Origin: Baffinella frigidus
Taxonomy: Eukaryota; Cryptophyceae; Cryptomonadales; Baffinellaceae
Assembly: GCA_026770585.1 (NCBI GenBank)
Contig: MU646461.1
Location: 263,904-274,557 of the forward strand
Reading direction: 5' to 3'
DNA length: 10,654 nucleotides
Made by a program: the position numbers and the translations under genes. Each line of letters begins with the position of its first letter. The stretch's first letter is position 1. Positions 1-6,449 of this stretch are shown in pieces. The notes below the pieces were generated by a model. That model had not been told where the DNA came from. It saw only the letters and a program-made list of their open reading frames with translations, and ran no database searches.

Positions 1-145
1 CCCAAGGCGGGTTGCAACGGACCTAAAGGCGCATTCTCTACGCACCCCCCCGCTTCCCTAACGCACGTTCTGATTCTTGAACAAATCATCTATTTCTAAA
101 TCCATTTCAGCCTGGTAATTTCTTCCGATATAATTTTAAATTCAT
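1..145. other. unannotated left flank
   Basis: No credible coding frame, repeat or RNA gene is visible here. It precedes the first inverted-repeat element and is AT-richer towards its right end. Confidence 0.4.
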
Positions 146-250
146 TATCCCTCAAGTGGCCAGTAGGCTCATACGCCCTACCGTAGGGCCCTAGGACTTG
201 CCTAGGACCTCTTGGCCGTCAAATTAGACTGCCTGGCCACTCAAGGGATA
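146..250 (+). mobile_element. MITE family A, copy 1
   Basis: A non-coding element of about 105 bp bounded by terminal inverted repeats: TATCCCTCAAGTGGCCA on the left and its near-complement on the right, 15 of 17 positions pairing. The interior holds the CCCTACCGTAGGGCCCTAGG core and the sequence CCGTCAAAT before the right end. Three more copies occur at about 1525-1629, 4907-5012 and, reversed, 10012-10112. Small size, no coding capacity, terminal inverted repeats and multiple copies fit a non-autonomous DNA transposon (MITE). The flanking TA on both sides could be a target duplication but is too short to prove. The superfamily cannot be assigned from this window. Confidence 0.8.
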
Positions 251-276
251 CCCCTTTGGCAGGTGTGCAATATGTC

Positions 277-470
277 GGCAACCGCGCCCTTCACCATCAA
301 GCTCTTCCGCCCCTGATCCGGATCCGGGTAGTGCGACGGATCCGGGTAGTGCGTAGGGCGCTACGGTAGGCAGTCCCGTGGGGTCCTACGCACTACCCGT
401 ACCCGCTTTCGTACCCGGTTCCTCCAGGGCAACCGCGCCCTTGACCATCAAATTCTTTCGCCCCTGATCC
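277..470. repeat. 44-bp direct repeats flanking a hairpin
   Basis: Positions 277-320 and 428-470 are near-identical direct repeats sharing GGCAACCGCGCCCTT, ACCATCAA and CGCCCCTGATCC, with about four differences. Between them, 344-357 (GGGTAGTGCGTAGG) and 385-398 are perfect 14-nt inverted repeats around a loop that contains the CTACGGTAGGC core seen in MITE families A-C. The left arm is preceded by a partial duplicate, GGATCCGGGTAGTGCG, at 322-334. The layout could be a small element whose insertion or excision duplicated its flank, or a local tandem duplication. Confidence 0.6.
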
Positions 471-475
471 AACGC

Positions 476-523
476 TCAAGGGCCTATCGAGGACCTTTGT
501 CGAGAGTAATAAAGAAGAAGATC
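476..523 (+). repeat. dispersed repeat with TCGAGAGTAATAAAGAAGAAG core
   Basis: The stretch AAGGGCCTA..GGACCT..TCGAGAGTAATAAAGAAGAAGAT recurs on the opposite strand at about 8618-8668, with the same order of blocks. A shorter relative containing TTCTTCTTTATTACCCTCA lies at 7769-7788. It is a dispersed non-coding repeat of unknown class. The embedded AATAAA is part of the repeat and need not be a poly(A) signal. Confidence 0.55.
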
Positions 524-541
524 CAACGCGGGTGCTGCCTT

Positions 542-722
542 CCACACGAGGCTATCCATGCGAACAGATTCATAAGTTAATCATTGGATTATTGCCCAGG
601 AAACACGCCAAAAGTCAGCATTTGATCACGTTTCCGTACGGACATCCGTACGGAAACGTGATCATTTCCCCACAAATTTCAGAATTTCCTTTTATTCTGT
701 TCGCATGGATAGCCTCGTGTGG
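542..722. mobile_element. 181-bp element with perfect 27-bp inverted ends and internal palindrome
   Basis: Positions 542-568 (starting CCACACGAGGCTATCC) and 696-722 are perfect 27-nt inverted repeats. Inside, 623-642 and 645-664 form a second perfect inverted pair with 20-nt arms and a 2-nt spacer. The interior is AT-richer than its surroundings and has no credible coding frame. Perfect ends imply a young or conserved element. No second copy is present in the window, so membership in a MITE family is inferred from structure only. No clear target-site duplication was seen. Confidence 0.6.
623..664. repeat. 42-nt near-perfect palindrome
   Basis: The left arm TGATCACGTTTCCGTACGGA pairs fully with the right arm across the 2-nt spacer CA. 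It lies inside the 542-722 element, about 11 bp off the centre of the outer inverted repeats, so it is a separate palindrome and not just the middle of one long hairpin. Confidence 0.85.
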
Positions 723-742
723 TTTGAATTCATCCCCGGTGT

Positions 743-770
743 TTTCCAGCGGGCAATTTTCAGCTGGAAA
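743..770. repeat. small hairpin
   Basis: TTTCCAGC (743-750) pairs with GCTGGAAA (763-770) across a 12-nt loop, between the 542-722 element and MITE B. Function unknown. Confidence 0.4.
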
Positions 771-801
771 CCGCCTGAAAGTGTTTTTCTTCGGATGGGG
801 T

Positions 802-967
802 TCCCGCACAGCGGACTTCGAAGGGATTTTGAATAACACCTAAGCAATAAGACCGAGGACCCTACGGTAGGCAACCCGTAGGGACATAAGGGGGGTTCCT
901 GCGGATAAGGTAACGGAAACTCGGGCATTTCCTGCACGAAAAGCCCTTCGTAGCCCGCTGTGTGGGA
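802..967 (+). mobile_element. MITE family B, copy 1
   Basis: About 166 bp bounded by imperfect 29-nt inverted repeats (left TCCCGCACAGCGGACTTCGA; about 25 of 29 positions match the reverse complement of the right end). The interior carries GGACCCTACGGTAGGCAACC and the block GATAAGGTAACGGAAACTCGG. A reverse-oriented relative at 9421-9545 preserves the left end and most of the interior but its other end is replaced. The overlapping short open frames on both strands match no recognisable domain and are treated as noise. Confidence 0.7.
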
Positions 968-1025
968 CGATGTGTGGGGTGTTCGGAGTGTGCGGCTGTA
1001 GGGCATGGCGGGAGCCCACCCTCAA

Positions 1026-1091
1026 AGTTAAATCAAGTTAAATCAAAACAACAATGCAGGTCTCTTTTTCAGAGAGTTCAATGCAATTGAA
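1026..1091. repeat. short AT-rich repeats
   Basis: AAGTTAAATC occurs twice in tandem at 1025-1044, followed by the small palindrome TTCAAT-GCA-ATTGAA at 1077-1091. They sit between MITE B and MITE C; no function is apparent. Confidence 0.35.
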
Positions 1092-1145
1092 TCGGACTGC
1101 AACCAACATGGCCACCATATATTCCCTCCCGAGTTTTGGCCGTCA

Positions 1146-1263
1146 CAGGGTTACCTCGCTCATAAGAAAACGCCCACCCCCTGGGACCACCGTAGGGCCT
1201 TGGGCATAGCTCTACTGTAGGGTCCTAGGGCGCGCGCGCTTTCCTTTGAGCGAGGTACCCCTG
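1146..1263. mobile_element. MITE family C, copy 1
   Basis: About 118 bp with inverted ends CAGGGTTACCTCGCTCATAA and (reversed) CAGGGGTACCTCGCTCAAAG. The centre contains CCACCGTAGGGCC and CTACTGTAGGGTCCTAGGG. It is the most diverged of four copies: the right arm reads TTTCCTTTGAGCGAGG instead of TTTCTTATGAGCGAGG, and it is not flanked by an intact TA on both sides. Confidence 0.8.
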
Positions 1264-1306
1264 AAGCCGTTACTTCTGGCTCACCATGAACGCCCTCACC
1301 TACAGG

Positions 1307-1502
1307 GGTACAGTCCACATAACCTAACACAGGCTACCGTAACACATACTTACCCTCCGCAAATACTCCTTCGGCCGGCCCCCGATTTCCCCCTGCAAGG
1401 AAGTATGCCTGAAGGGTGGATACCATAACGCATACCTACCCTCCACACATACTCAATCGGTCCGGCCCCGACGGGTATGTGTTAGGGTAGGTCCACTGTA
1501 CC
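1307..1502. mobile_element. possible element with imperfect inverted ends and an internal 49-bp direct repeat
   Basis: GGTACAGT at 1307-1314 pairs with ACTGTACC at 1495-1502, and the inverted similarity continues imperfectly inwards through CCTAACACA. Inside, 1335-1383 and 1421-1469 are diverged direct repeats (TACC.TAACACATAC.TACCCTCC, then CGGCC.GGCCCC). No other copy is in the window, so its status as a transposon is weak. Confidence 0.4.
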
Positions 1503-1524
1503 ATCCACACACACAGCAGCTGTA

Positions 1525-1629
1525 ATCCCTTAAGTGGCCAGTAGGCTCATACGCCCTACCGTAGGGTCCTAGGACCTGCCTACGATCTCTTTACGGTCAA
1601 ATTTGACCGCATGGCTACTTAAGGGGTAT
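1525..1629 (+). mobile_element. MITE family A, copy 2
   Basis: Same design as the copy at 146-250: left end ATCCCTTAAGTGGCCAGTAG, core CCCTACCGTAGGGTCCTAGG, the palindrome GGTCAAATTTGACC near the right end, and right end GGCTACTTAAGGGGTAT. The ends pair with one or two mismatches. Confidence 0.8.
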
Positions 1630-1635
1630 CATACT

Positions 1636-1692
1636 GCGCCTCCCGCCCACTCGACGCCGAGCATCTCTTCTTGGAACATCACATGACAGCAC
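1636..1692 (-). repeat. diverged duplicate of the stretch at 2477-2546, ending at the telomere-like array
   Basis: GCGCCTCCCGCCC and then CTTGGAACA.C.CATG.CAGCACTT occur here and again at 2477-2546, the second copy being slightly longer in the middle. Read on the minus strand the two give related open peptides, KCCHVMFQEEMLG here and KCWHAVFQAEIRGILG there. Similarity stops at CAGCACTT, exactly where the TTCAGGG/TTTAGGG array begins. This suggests an old dispersed or duplicated sequence truncated at the array junction. Confidence 0.5.
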
Positions 1693-2137
1693 TTCAGGGT
1701 TCATGGTCCATGGTTCAGGGTTTAGGGGTTACGGTGCAGGGTTCAGGGTTTAGGGTTTAGGGTTTGGAGGCTTGGGGTTTAGGGTTCAAAGGTTTTTAGG
1801 GTTTAGGGTGTGTGGGTTTATGGTTTAGGGTGTCTAATGTTTAAGGTTTCGTGCTTGGGGTATACATAGGGTTTAGGGTGTAGGGTTTAGGGTTTAGGGT
1901 TTAGGGTTTAGGGTTTAGGGTTCAGGGTTCAGGGTTCAGGGTTCAGGGTTCAGGGTTCAGGGTTCAGGGTCCAGGGTTTAGGGGTGCGGGGTTAGGGGTT
2001 AGATTTTAGGGTTTACGAACTTGGGGTTTAGGGTTTAGGATTGTTTAGGGTTTAAGTGTCTGGGGTTTAGGGTTTAGGGCATCTAATGTTTTAATTACGT
2101 TTAAGGTTTTTACTGTTTAGCGTCTAGGGTTTAGTGC
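1693..2137 (+). repeat. interstitial telomere-like array, G-strand
   Basis: Degenerate 7-bp repeats based on TTTAGGG, with a clean core at about 1883-1969: around five TTTAGGG units followed by exactly seven consecutive TTCAGGG units (1921-1969). Flanking parts are heavily mutated, with indels. TTTAGGG is the telomere unit of plants, most green algae and several protist groups; being internal and degenerate, this is an interstitial or subtelomeric relic and not a live chromosome end. Confidence 0.9.
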
Positions 2138-2811
2138 ATAACAGGGAATTGGGGGAAACAGACGCTCAGCCTTATGCACGTTGCTGCCAGGGCGCCTGCT
2201 CGATAGACCTCGGGAGGGCGGCCAGGGGCTGTTCTGGGGCACATTCTTTGCAACCAGAACGCGTCCCCTTTCGCGAAAGCGCCCCCTGGCCCACTGCGGA
2301 GCAACGGGGGACCAAATAAAAAATCCGAATCGATACGCTTCCGCGGAATGCCCACAAGAATGCGACTGAGCCAGTCCAGAGGGCGCGACTGCACACCCCG
2401 CGCCCAGAGTCTCAAGTGTTTGGTGGGCTCAACCAGGCTACGACGACATGCTAATCCGCCCGCAGGAGCTGTGAAATGCGCCTCCCGCCCGCCGCACCTG
2501 CCCAGAATACCACGAATTTCTGCTTGGAACACCGCATGCCAGCACTTGCGGCGCTGGGGCGCATAACTGGGCCGCGCAGCGGCTGGGAGCGACCCTAGCG
2601 AGTTGCTTGCGAGATGGGGTCGCGGGGACGCCCACCACCGCGCGAATGTCGCCGCCCGCGCCCAGGCCACTGCTGCCAGACACGAAGATCTACAATACCC
2701 TCCACCTTGGGCCCCTAGAGCGCAGCTTGGGGGGTCCTCCAGCCCGCGCAGCCCCATCAACGTCAGAAATCTGCCATGAAATTTAGAAATTTCAAAATTC
2801 ATGAATGGGTG
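2138..2811. other. GC-rich stretch without a convincing gene
   Basis: The longest open frame runs on the minus strand from 2802 to 2131 (223 codons). Its composition (rich in R, A, G, P, W, C) is typical of chance frames in GC-rich DNA, and no domain is recognisable. It could still be a decayed repeat or gene relic, because a peptide-level relative of its middle part appears at 1636-1692. The plus-strand frames here are shorter and equally unconvincing. The stretch separates the telomere-like array from the ankyrin gene. Confidence 0.4.
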
Positions 2812-2861
2812 GTAAAAAGAGTGTGTCGGACACGTTGCTGACCACTTTTGTGTGTTTCCAG
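2812..2861 (+). other. candidate 50-nt intron upstream of the ankyrin gene
   Basis: GTAAAAAG begins at 2812, a CTGAC branch-point-like motif lies at 2838-2842, and TTTTGTGTGTTTCCAG ends at 2861, a textbook-looking pyrimidine-rich acceptor. An ATG at 2776 opens a 12-codon frame into this donor, but after joining it reaches TAG at 2928-2930, so it does not extend the ankyrin protein. If real, it would be an intron in the 5' untranslated leader. The assignment rests only on splice-site resemblance. Confidence 0.25.
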
Positions 2862-2996
2862 GACGTTTTTACAACAGAGCTACGCCGTATTTTACGCCCC
2901 GAACAACGCCGGACGGGAGGGCGGGGTTAGGGAGGGGCGTTCATCCTGTGTTCTGCGCCCGGATTCAATTCGAAGCCAACGCAACCCAATCAGATC

Positions 2997-3809
2997 ATGT
3001 TGGCAGCGACGCCCGTGCAGCTCCCCGCGCTCTGGACCGCAGCGCTGAATAGACGTACCCAAGAGGTCCGGGAGTTGCTCCTCGCCGAAGGCTCCGTCAA
3101 CATCGAGGAGAGGGGGGGGCTGGCGAGAACAACGCCGCTACACGCAGCTGCTCTGCGGGGTCACGAGGGCGTCGTTTTCGTGCTCCTTCAACACGGGGCG
3201 GATGTGTCGGCCACGGACACCGCGGGCACGACGCCCTTGCATCAAGCGGCACTTTTAAATCGCGGGGCGGTGGTGGGGCTGCTCTGCGAGCACGGGGCGG
3301 ATGTGTCCGCCAAGTGCCGCGAGGGAATGACGCCGCTCATGCACGCTGCTGTCCGGGGGCACGTTGCGGTTGTGGGGCTGCTGCTTGCGCACGGCGCGGA
3401 CGTTTCGGGAAAGGACGACTACGGCCGGACCTGCCTGCAACTCGCTTCGCTCCAGGGCGACGAGGCGGTGGTGAACCTGCTGCTTGAGCACGGCGCGGAG
3501 GTATCTTCCAAGGACAACGTGGGCAGGACGCCGCTGCCCGTCGCTGCGCTGCACGGCCACCTCGCAGTCGTTCGGATCCTGCTCGACAAGGGGGCCGACG
3601 TGGAGTCGAGGGCGAGCGACGGCACGACCCCGGAGGACGTCGCGACGTCCTGCTCGCACCTTCGGGTCGCGGCGATGCTCAAGGCAGAGGCTGCGCGCAG
3701 GGCCAAGTGTCTGGCGTTCGGCATGGGGCAGCTGGAGCGGCTGGGGGGGGGGTCGTTGGTGCGGTGGCTGGATCCTGACTTGGTGCGGATGGTGCTGGAG
3801 CAAGTGTGA
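2997..3809 (+). CDS. ankyrin-repeat protein, 270 aa, single exon
   Basis: The protein consists almost entirely of ankyrin repeats, a fold that binds other proteins; the partner and process cannot be told from sequence. Repeats have an exact 33-residue period: TPLH/TPLM/TCLQ/TPLP/TPED start motifs fall at residues 46, 79, 112, 145, 178 and 211, each module of the form TPLHxAAxxGHxxVVxLLLxxGADVxxxD. A diverged N-terminal cap covers about 9-41 and a degenerate C-terminal cap about 208-233. The tail 234-270 is not ankyrin and ends in LDPDLVRMVLEQV, possibly a short helical or F-box-like tail, unproven. No signal peptide or membrane segment is seen, so it is probably cytosolic or nuclear. The start is the first ATG after an in-frame TAG at 2928, with A at -3. 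Codons favour G/C at the third position. A run of ten G at 3743-3752 and eight at 3112-3119 lie in the coding frame and are prone to sequencing or replication slippage; the frame stays open through both. Confidence 0.88.
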   Translation: MLAATPVQLPALWTAALNRRTQEVRELLLAEGSVNIEERGGLARTTPLHAAALRGHEGVVFVLLQHGADVSATDTAGTTPLHQAALLNRGAVVGLLCEHGADVSAKCREGMTPLMHAAVRGHVAVVGLLLAHGADVSGKDDYGRTCLQLASLQGDEAVVNLLLEHGAEVSSKDNVGRTPLPVAALHGHLAVVRILLDKGADVESRASDGTTPEDVATSCSHLRVAAMLKAEAARRAKCLAFGMGQLERLGGGSLVRWLDPDLVRMVLEQV

Positions 3810-3840
3810 GGGCCGCTGCAGCCACGAAAACGCTGCGCAT

Positions 3841-3863
3841 AATAAAGCGTAGATACATGTAAA
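3841..3863 (+). terminator. poly(A) signals of the ankyrin gene
   Basis: AATAAA lies at 3841-3846, 32 nt after the stop codon, and TGTAA at 3859-3863. AATAAA is the general eukaryotic signal; TGTAA is the signal known from chlorophyte algae. Both are correctly placed, so the sequence does not decide which one is used. Confidence 0.5.
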
Positions 3864-4078
3864 TGGTGTCACACGGAGCGTCTCTCTTTGCACAAAACAT
3901 GCCGTTTCCGCAGACGTGCTTCGCGTGCTTTCCTCAATCACCGCACGTCACGTAGGTCAGAAACGAAAGGGAAGCATGCTGGCCATGCCAGTTTTGATTA
4001 TTTCGATGAAAGTCTCCCTGTGCGAGAATGCATCCTGACCACGATGCTATCTATGGAGGGCATTATCTCCTCTTGAAC
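3864..4078. other. downstream spacer of the ankyrin gene
   Basis: No further gene, inverted repeat or tandem repeat was found between the poly(A) signals and the telomere-like array. Short open frames here lack any recognisable motif. Confidence 0.4.
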
Positions 4079-4290
4079 ACCCTGCACCCTAAACCCTAAG
4101 CCCTCAACCCTAAAACCTAAACCCTAAACCCTAAACCCTCAACCCTAAACCCTAAACCCTAAACCCTAAAACCTTAACTCTAAAACTTTAAACCTAGACC
4201 CAACCCCCTAAAACCTAAACCCTAAACCCTAAACGCTAAACCTTAAACCCCAAATCCTAAGCCTTTCCCGCTAAACCCATCCCCTAAATC
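4079..4290 (-). repeat. interstitial telomere-like array, C-strand
   Basis: Degenerate CCCTAAA heptamers with variants CCCTCAA, CCCTAAG and CCTTAAA, plus indels. Its orientation is opposite to the array at 1693-2137, so the two face each other across the ankyrin block. Confidence 0.9.
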
Positions 4291-4390
4291 AAATGATTCC
4301 AGTTGTTTTGGTGCGTGTTGCGAAAAACCATCACACCCTAAGAGCCTACTGATGAAAACCCACCCTAGGAGCCTACGTACGGTCAGAATA
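4291..4390. other. spacer with short CCTAGGAGCCTAC-type duplications
   Basis: CACCCTAAGAGCCTAC (4336-4351) and CACCCTAGGAGCCTAC (4361-4376) are diverged direct repeats with a period of about 25 bp, just left of MITE C copy 2. Nothing coding is seen. Confidence 0.4.
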
Positions 4391-4507
4391 CAGGGGTACC
4401 TTACTCATAAGAAACTGCGCCCCCCTAGGACCGTACAGTAGGCCTATGCCTAGGGCCCTATGGTGATCCTAGGGGAGTGGGCGTTTCTTATGAGCGAGGT
4501 ACCCCTG
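4391..4507. mobile_element. MITE family C, copy 2
   Basis: About 117 bp with ends CAGGGGTACCTTACTCATAA and (reversed) CAGGGGTACCTCGCTCATAA. The interior, rich in CCTAGG and GGCCTATGCCTAGGGCC, is itself largely palindromic, so the single strand would fold into one long hairpin. The left flank carries TA; the right has CA. Confidence 0.85.
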
Positions 4508-4550
4508 CACAAGGGTTGGTTGGTTTCCAGTAGCCCCTGAACGTTCAATG

Positions 4551-4700
4551 TTATCTCAGAAAACGAGTTCTAAAACTCGTTTTCTTAAGTCAATCCCCCT
4601 ACAAATTCGTCAACTTATTCTTTACTCTCCGCACAAGTTGACAAATTTATAGGGGAATTGACTTAAGAAAACGAGTTTTAGAACTCGTTTTCTGAGATAA
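4551..4700 (+). mobile_element. MITE family D, copy 1 (150 bp hairpin element)
   Basis: Exactly 150 bp from TTATCTCAG to CTGAGATAA, with inverted arms of roughly 65 nt around a 16-nt centre TTCTTTACTCTCCGCA. Each arm contains its own smaller palindrome, GAAAACGAGTT-CTAA-AACTCGTTTTC, so the element can form a compound cruciform. Two other copies, 8268-8417 and 8985-9134, are also exactly 150 bp. It has no coding capacity and must be mobilised by proteins encoded elsewhere if it is a transposon. A TA just inside both ends would suit TA-targeting transposons, but symmetry prevents proof. Confidence 0.88.
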
Positions 4701-4906
4701 AATGGGAGCCGTTGTGCTGCGGGCGGTGGGCTTCGTAGAGCGGTGCATTTATTTTCGCGGTACTCATGAATCGATGGTAGAATGATGAATGATGTACTAA
4801 TCGAGAATTGCTCCCAAAGAACGGCTCCACGGTTGACCAGATCTCTGGCCGAAACCCCGTTCGAAAGGAAGCAGGGCCTTTCTGCATGATACGTTCCTGT
4901 GTCTGT
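4701..4906. other. spacer with a small inverted repeat
   Basis: GGAGCCGTT (4705-4713) pairs with AACGGCTCC (4820-4828), and ATGAATGATGAATGAT-like direct repetition lies near 4785. No gene is seen; the one minus-strand frame overlaps the MITE and is not credible. Confidence 0.35.
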
Positions 4907-5012
4907 ATACCCCTTAAGTGCCCAGTAGGCTCATACGCCCTACCGTAGGGCCCTAGGACCTGCCTAGGACCTCTAGGCCCTCAAATTTGTCGGCATGGCC
5001 ACTTAAGGGAGT
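4907..5012 (+). mobile_element. MITE family A, copy 3
   Basis: Left end ACCCCTTAAGTGCCCAGTAG, core CCCTACCGTAGGGCCCTAGG, right end GGCATGGCCACTTAAGGGA. About 106 bp, with the same block order as copies 1 and 2. Confidence 0.8.
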
Positions 5013-5041
5013 GTCCGCCTATTGCGGGTGTTGAACGAGCA

Positions 5042-5162
5042 TACAGGGGTACCTCGCTCATAAGAAACCGCCCCAATCCTAGGACCACCGTAGGGCCATA
5101 GGCATGGTCCTACTGTAGGGTCCTAGGGAGGGTTGGTTTCTTATGAGCGAGGTACCCCTGTA
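5042..5162. mobile_element. MITE family C, copy 3, flanked by TA
   Basis: TA-CAGGGGTACCTCGCTCATAAGAA on the left is mirrored exactly on the right as CTTATGAGCGAGGTACCCCTG-TA. The interior contains CCACCGTAGGGCCATAGGC and CTACTGTAGGGTCC. The TA on both sides matches the target duplication of Tc1/mariner-type elements, the group that includes Stowaway-like MITEs, though two bases are weak evidence alone. Confidence 0.87.
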
Positions 5163-5318
5163 ACGGACCTTAGGGAAGAACGCTGTCCACTTGGCAGCGG
5201 CCGAGGTCCTTTTCGCCTTGAATTCAAGGTGAAACTCCGGTTAGGTTCCAGGGCAATGGATACGATTCTCGTACACATCGTTGAGATGGACTGTATCCAT
5301 GAAGCCCCCTGTGGCTGC
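5163..5318. other. spacer between two MITE C copies, with palindromes
   Basis: A perfect 14-nt palindrome CCTTGAATTCAAGG lies at 5216-5229, and ATGGATAC (5256-5263) pairs with GTATCCAT (5293-5300). The open frame that spans this spacer runs into both MITEs and is treated as chance. Confidence 0.4.
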
Positions 5319-5441
5319 TACAGGGGTACCTCGCTCATAAGAAACCGCCCCCCCCCTAGGACCCTACGGTAGGACCATGCCTATGGCCCTACGGTGGTCC
5401 TGGGGAGGGGGGCGGTTTCTTATGAGCGAGGTACCCCTGTA
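5319..5441. mobile_element. MITE family C, copy 4, flanked by TA
   Basis: TA-CAGGGGTACCTCGCTCATAA to TTATGAGCGAGGTACCCCTG-TA, the inner part CCTAGGACCCTACGGTAGG / CCCTACGGTGGTCCTGGGG being close to a continuous palindrome. It lies less than 160 bp from copy 3, in a local cluster. Confidence 0.87.
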
Positions 5442-5543
5442 AGTGGGTGGCGCCGCGTTCCGAGTCTGCACATCCCTGCTTTATTCCCCCAGAACACAAG
5501 AGGAGATATCCCCACAAAGAGGGCTCAGCCCTCCCTCACCCCA

Positions 5544-5684
5544 CCTACTTTAGACGTGACCGGGAGCAACCAAAAGTCAACTCAATTGCAGAAAACACGG
5601 AAAACCGTGTTTTCTTCCAAAAGTTGACCTCGCGGCACTGGAGAGTTGACTTTTGCGATTGACCACCCTCAGGTCTAGCGTAGG
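5544..5684 (+). mobile_element. MITE family E, copy 1
   Basis: About 141 bp with imperfect inverted ends, CCTACTTTAGACGTGA on the left and (reversed) CCTACGCTAGACCTGA on the right, then AAAAGTCAACTC in both arms. The centre is a perfect 10-bp hairpin: GAAAACACGG (5591-5600), loop AAAA, CCGTGTTTTC (5605-5614). A second copy at about 7584-7722 keeps both ends but has a different central hairpin. Confidence 0.7.
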
Positions 5685-5722
5685 AAGTGAGGCCCGTGCA
5701 TGAATAGGTCCAGGACCAGGAT

Positions 5723-5778
5723 CACGCACCGGTTGACGCCACACGGGACGACAACACGCACCGGTTGGCACCACACGG
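5723..5778 (+). repeat. 32-bp tandem duplication
   Basis: CACGCACCGGTTG.C.CCACACGG occurs at 5723-5746 and again at 5755-5778, offset by 32 bp. It lies immediately left of the hairpin at 5795-5818. No coding signal was found. Confidence 0.6.
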
Positions 5779-5794
5779 CCGCGTGTCGTGCACA

Positions 5795-5818
5795 CTGGAT
5801 ACACACGAGTGTATCCAG
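5795..5818. repeat. perfect 10-bp stem, 4-nt loop hairpin
   Basis: CTGGATACAC (5795-5804), loop ACGA, GTGTATCCAG (5809-5818). No T-tract follows that would suggest a terminator, and the role is unknown. Confidence 0.6.
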
Positions 5819-5908
5819 GAAACACAACTCGCGTCGCTTCGGCGAACGGGTGTGTTTAGCAGGGCATGATCGTGTACGTCTGCGTCTCGACCTGGGTCAC
5901 GCCCTGGA

Positions 5909-6026
5909 GAGGGTAGGGTTAGGGGTTAGGGTTTAGGGTTTAGGGTTTAGGGTTTAGGGTTTAGGGTTTAGGGTTTAGGGTCTAGGATTTAGGGTTTAGA
6001 GTTTAGGGTTCAGGGTTTAGGTTTAG
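5909..6026 (+). repeat. interstitial telomere-like array, G-strand
   Basis: GGGTTAGGGG variants at the left lead into about eight clean TTTAGGG units (about 5930-5980), then degenerate units with TCTAGGA and TTCAGGG. The tandem exon-module array begins right at its right edge. Confidence 0.9.
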
Positions 6027-6197
6027 AACACTCCGAATTGTGCCAGAGTTGATTGATCTTTTGGTCTTCGCGGCCACGGATCTGAAAACCGCTCAACCAG
6101 AAACCTTCAACCCCAAGTTGCGAGTAGCCGAGTTAATAAGGGATCCCTAATCATCCCTTAAGGTATCAGGGTTTAGTGTTTAAGGTTTCTGGTTCGC

Positions 6198-6259
6198 CTT
6201 GATGGCCGTGAGGGTGGCGAGGAACGACTGCTCGGGCTCGTACTTGCCCTCGCCCCACT
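6198..6259 (-). CDS. exon-like 62-nt block, module 1
   Basis: Read on the minus strand, the block starts with AG after a GCAAG acceptor-like site and then encodes WGEGKYEPEQSFLATLTAIK, with no stop. Its 3' edge is AAG followed by GCGAAC rather than the GTACTCGTC found in modules 2 and 3, so this copy lacks a canonical GT donor; a rarer GC donor or a dead copy are both possible. A tract of about 60 nt of GA (CT on the minus strand) lies directly upstream of the acceptor. I do not recognise the protein family. No flanking start or terminal exon was identified. Confidence 0.4.
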
Positions 6260-6270
6260 CTTGCAGCTTG

Positions 6271-6293
6271 CAGAGAGAGAGAGAGAGAGAGAT

Positions 6294-6332
<39 letters not shown>
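6271..6332. repeat. GA microsatellite 1
   Basis: An almost pure (GA)n tract with two interruptions. On the minus strand it is a (CT)n tract immediately before the acceptor-like site of module 1. Confidence 0.95.
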
Positions 6333-6334
<2 letters not shown>

Positions 6335-6449
6335 CAAACGAGAGAAAACACTCCGAATTTCGCCAAAACACTCCATTTTTTCGTTGTTTTCGAGGCCATC
6401 AGATTTGAAAACCGCTCATCCAGAAATCAGAAACCAGAACGACGAGTAC

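Noticed and set aside
1693-2137. A true chromosome end
   Set aside because: The repeats are degenerate and followed by more than 8 kb of other sequence; this is an interstitial relic.
2131-2802. A 223-codon minus-strand open frame as a protein gene
   Set aside because: Composition is that of a chance frame in GC-rich DNA, no domain is recognisable, and it runs over the edge of the telomere-like array. Kept only as a note because part of it has a diverged relative at 1636-1692.
2986-2990. CCAAT box just before the ankyrin ATG
   Set aside because: It lies only about 7 bp before the start codon, too close for a promoter element of that transcript.
3255-3941. A 228-codon minus-strand open frame opposite the ankyrin gene
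   Set aside because: It is the antisense shadow of the ankyrin repeats; high GC3 on the plus strand keeps it free of stops.
4850-4880. A tRNA suggested by GTTCGAAAGG
   Set aside because: No A box or cloverleaf stems could be placed around it.
6166-6408. Open frames over the GA tracts encoding RERERE or SLSLSL runs
   Set aside because: Dinucleotide repeats are open in all frames by nature; only the 62-nt blocks next to them show splice-like borders and conservation.
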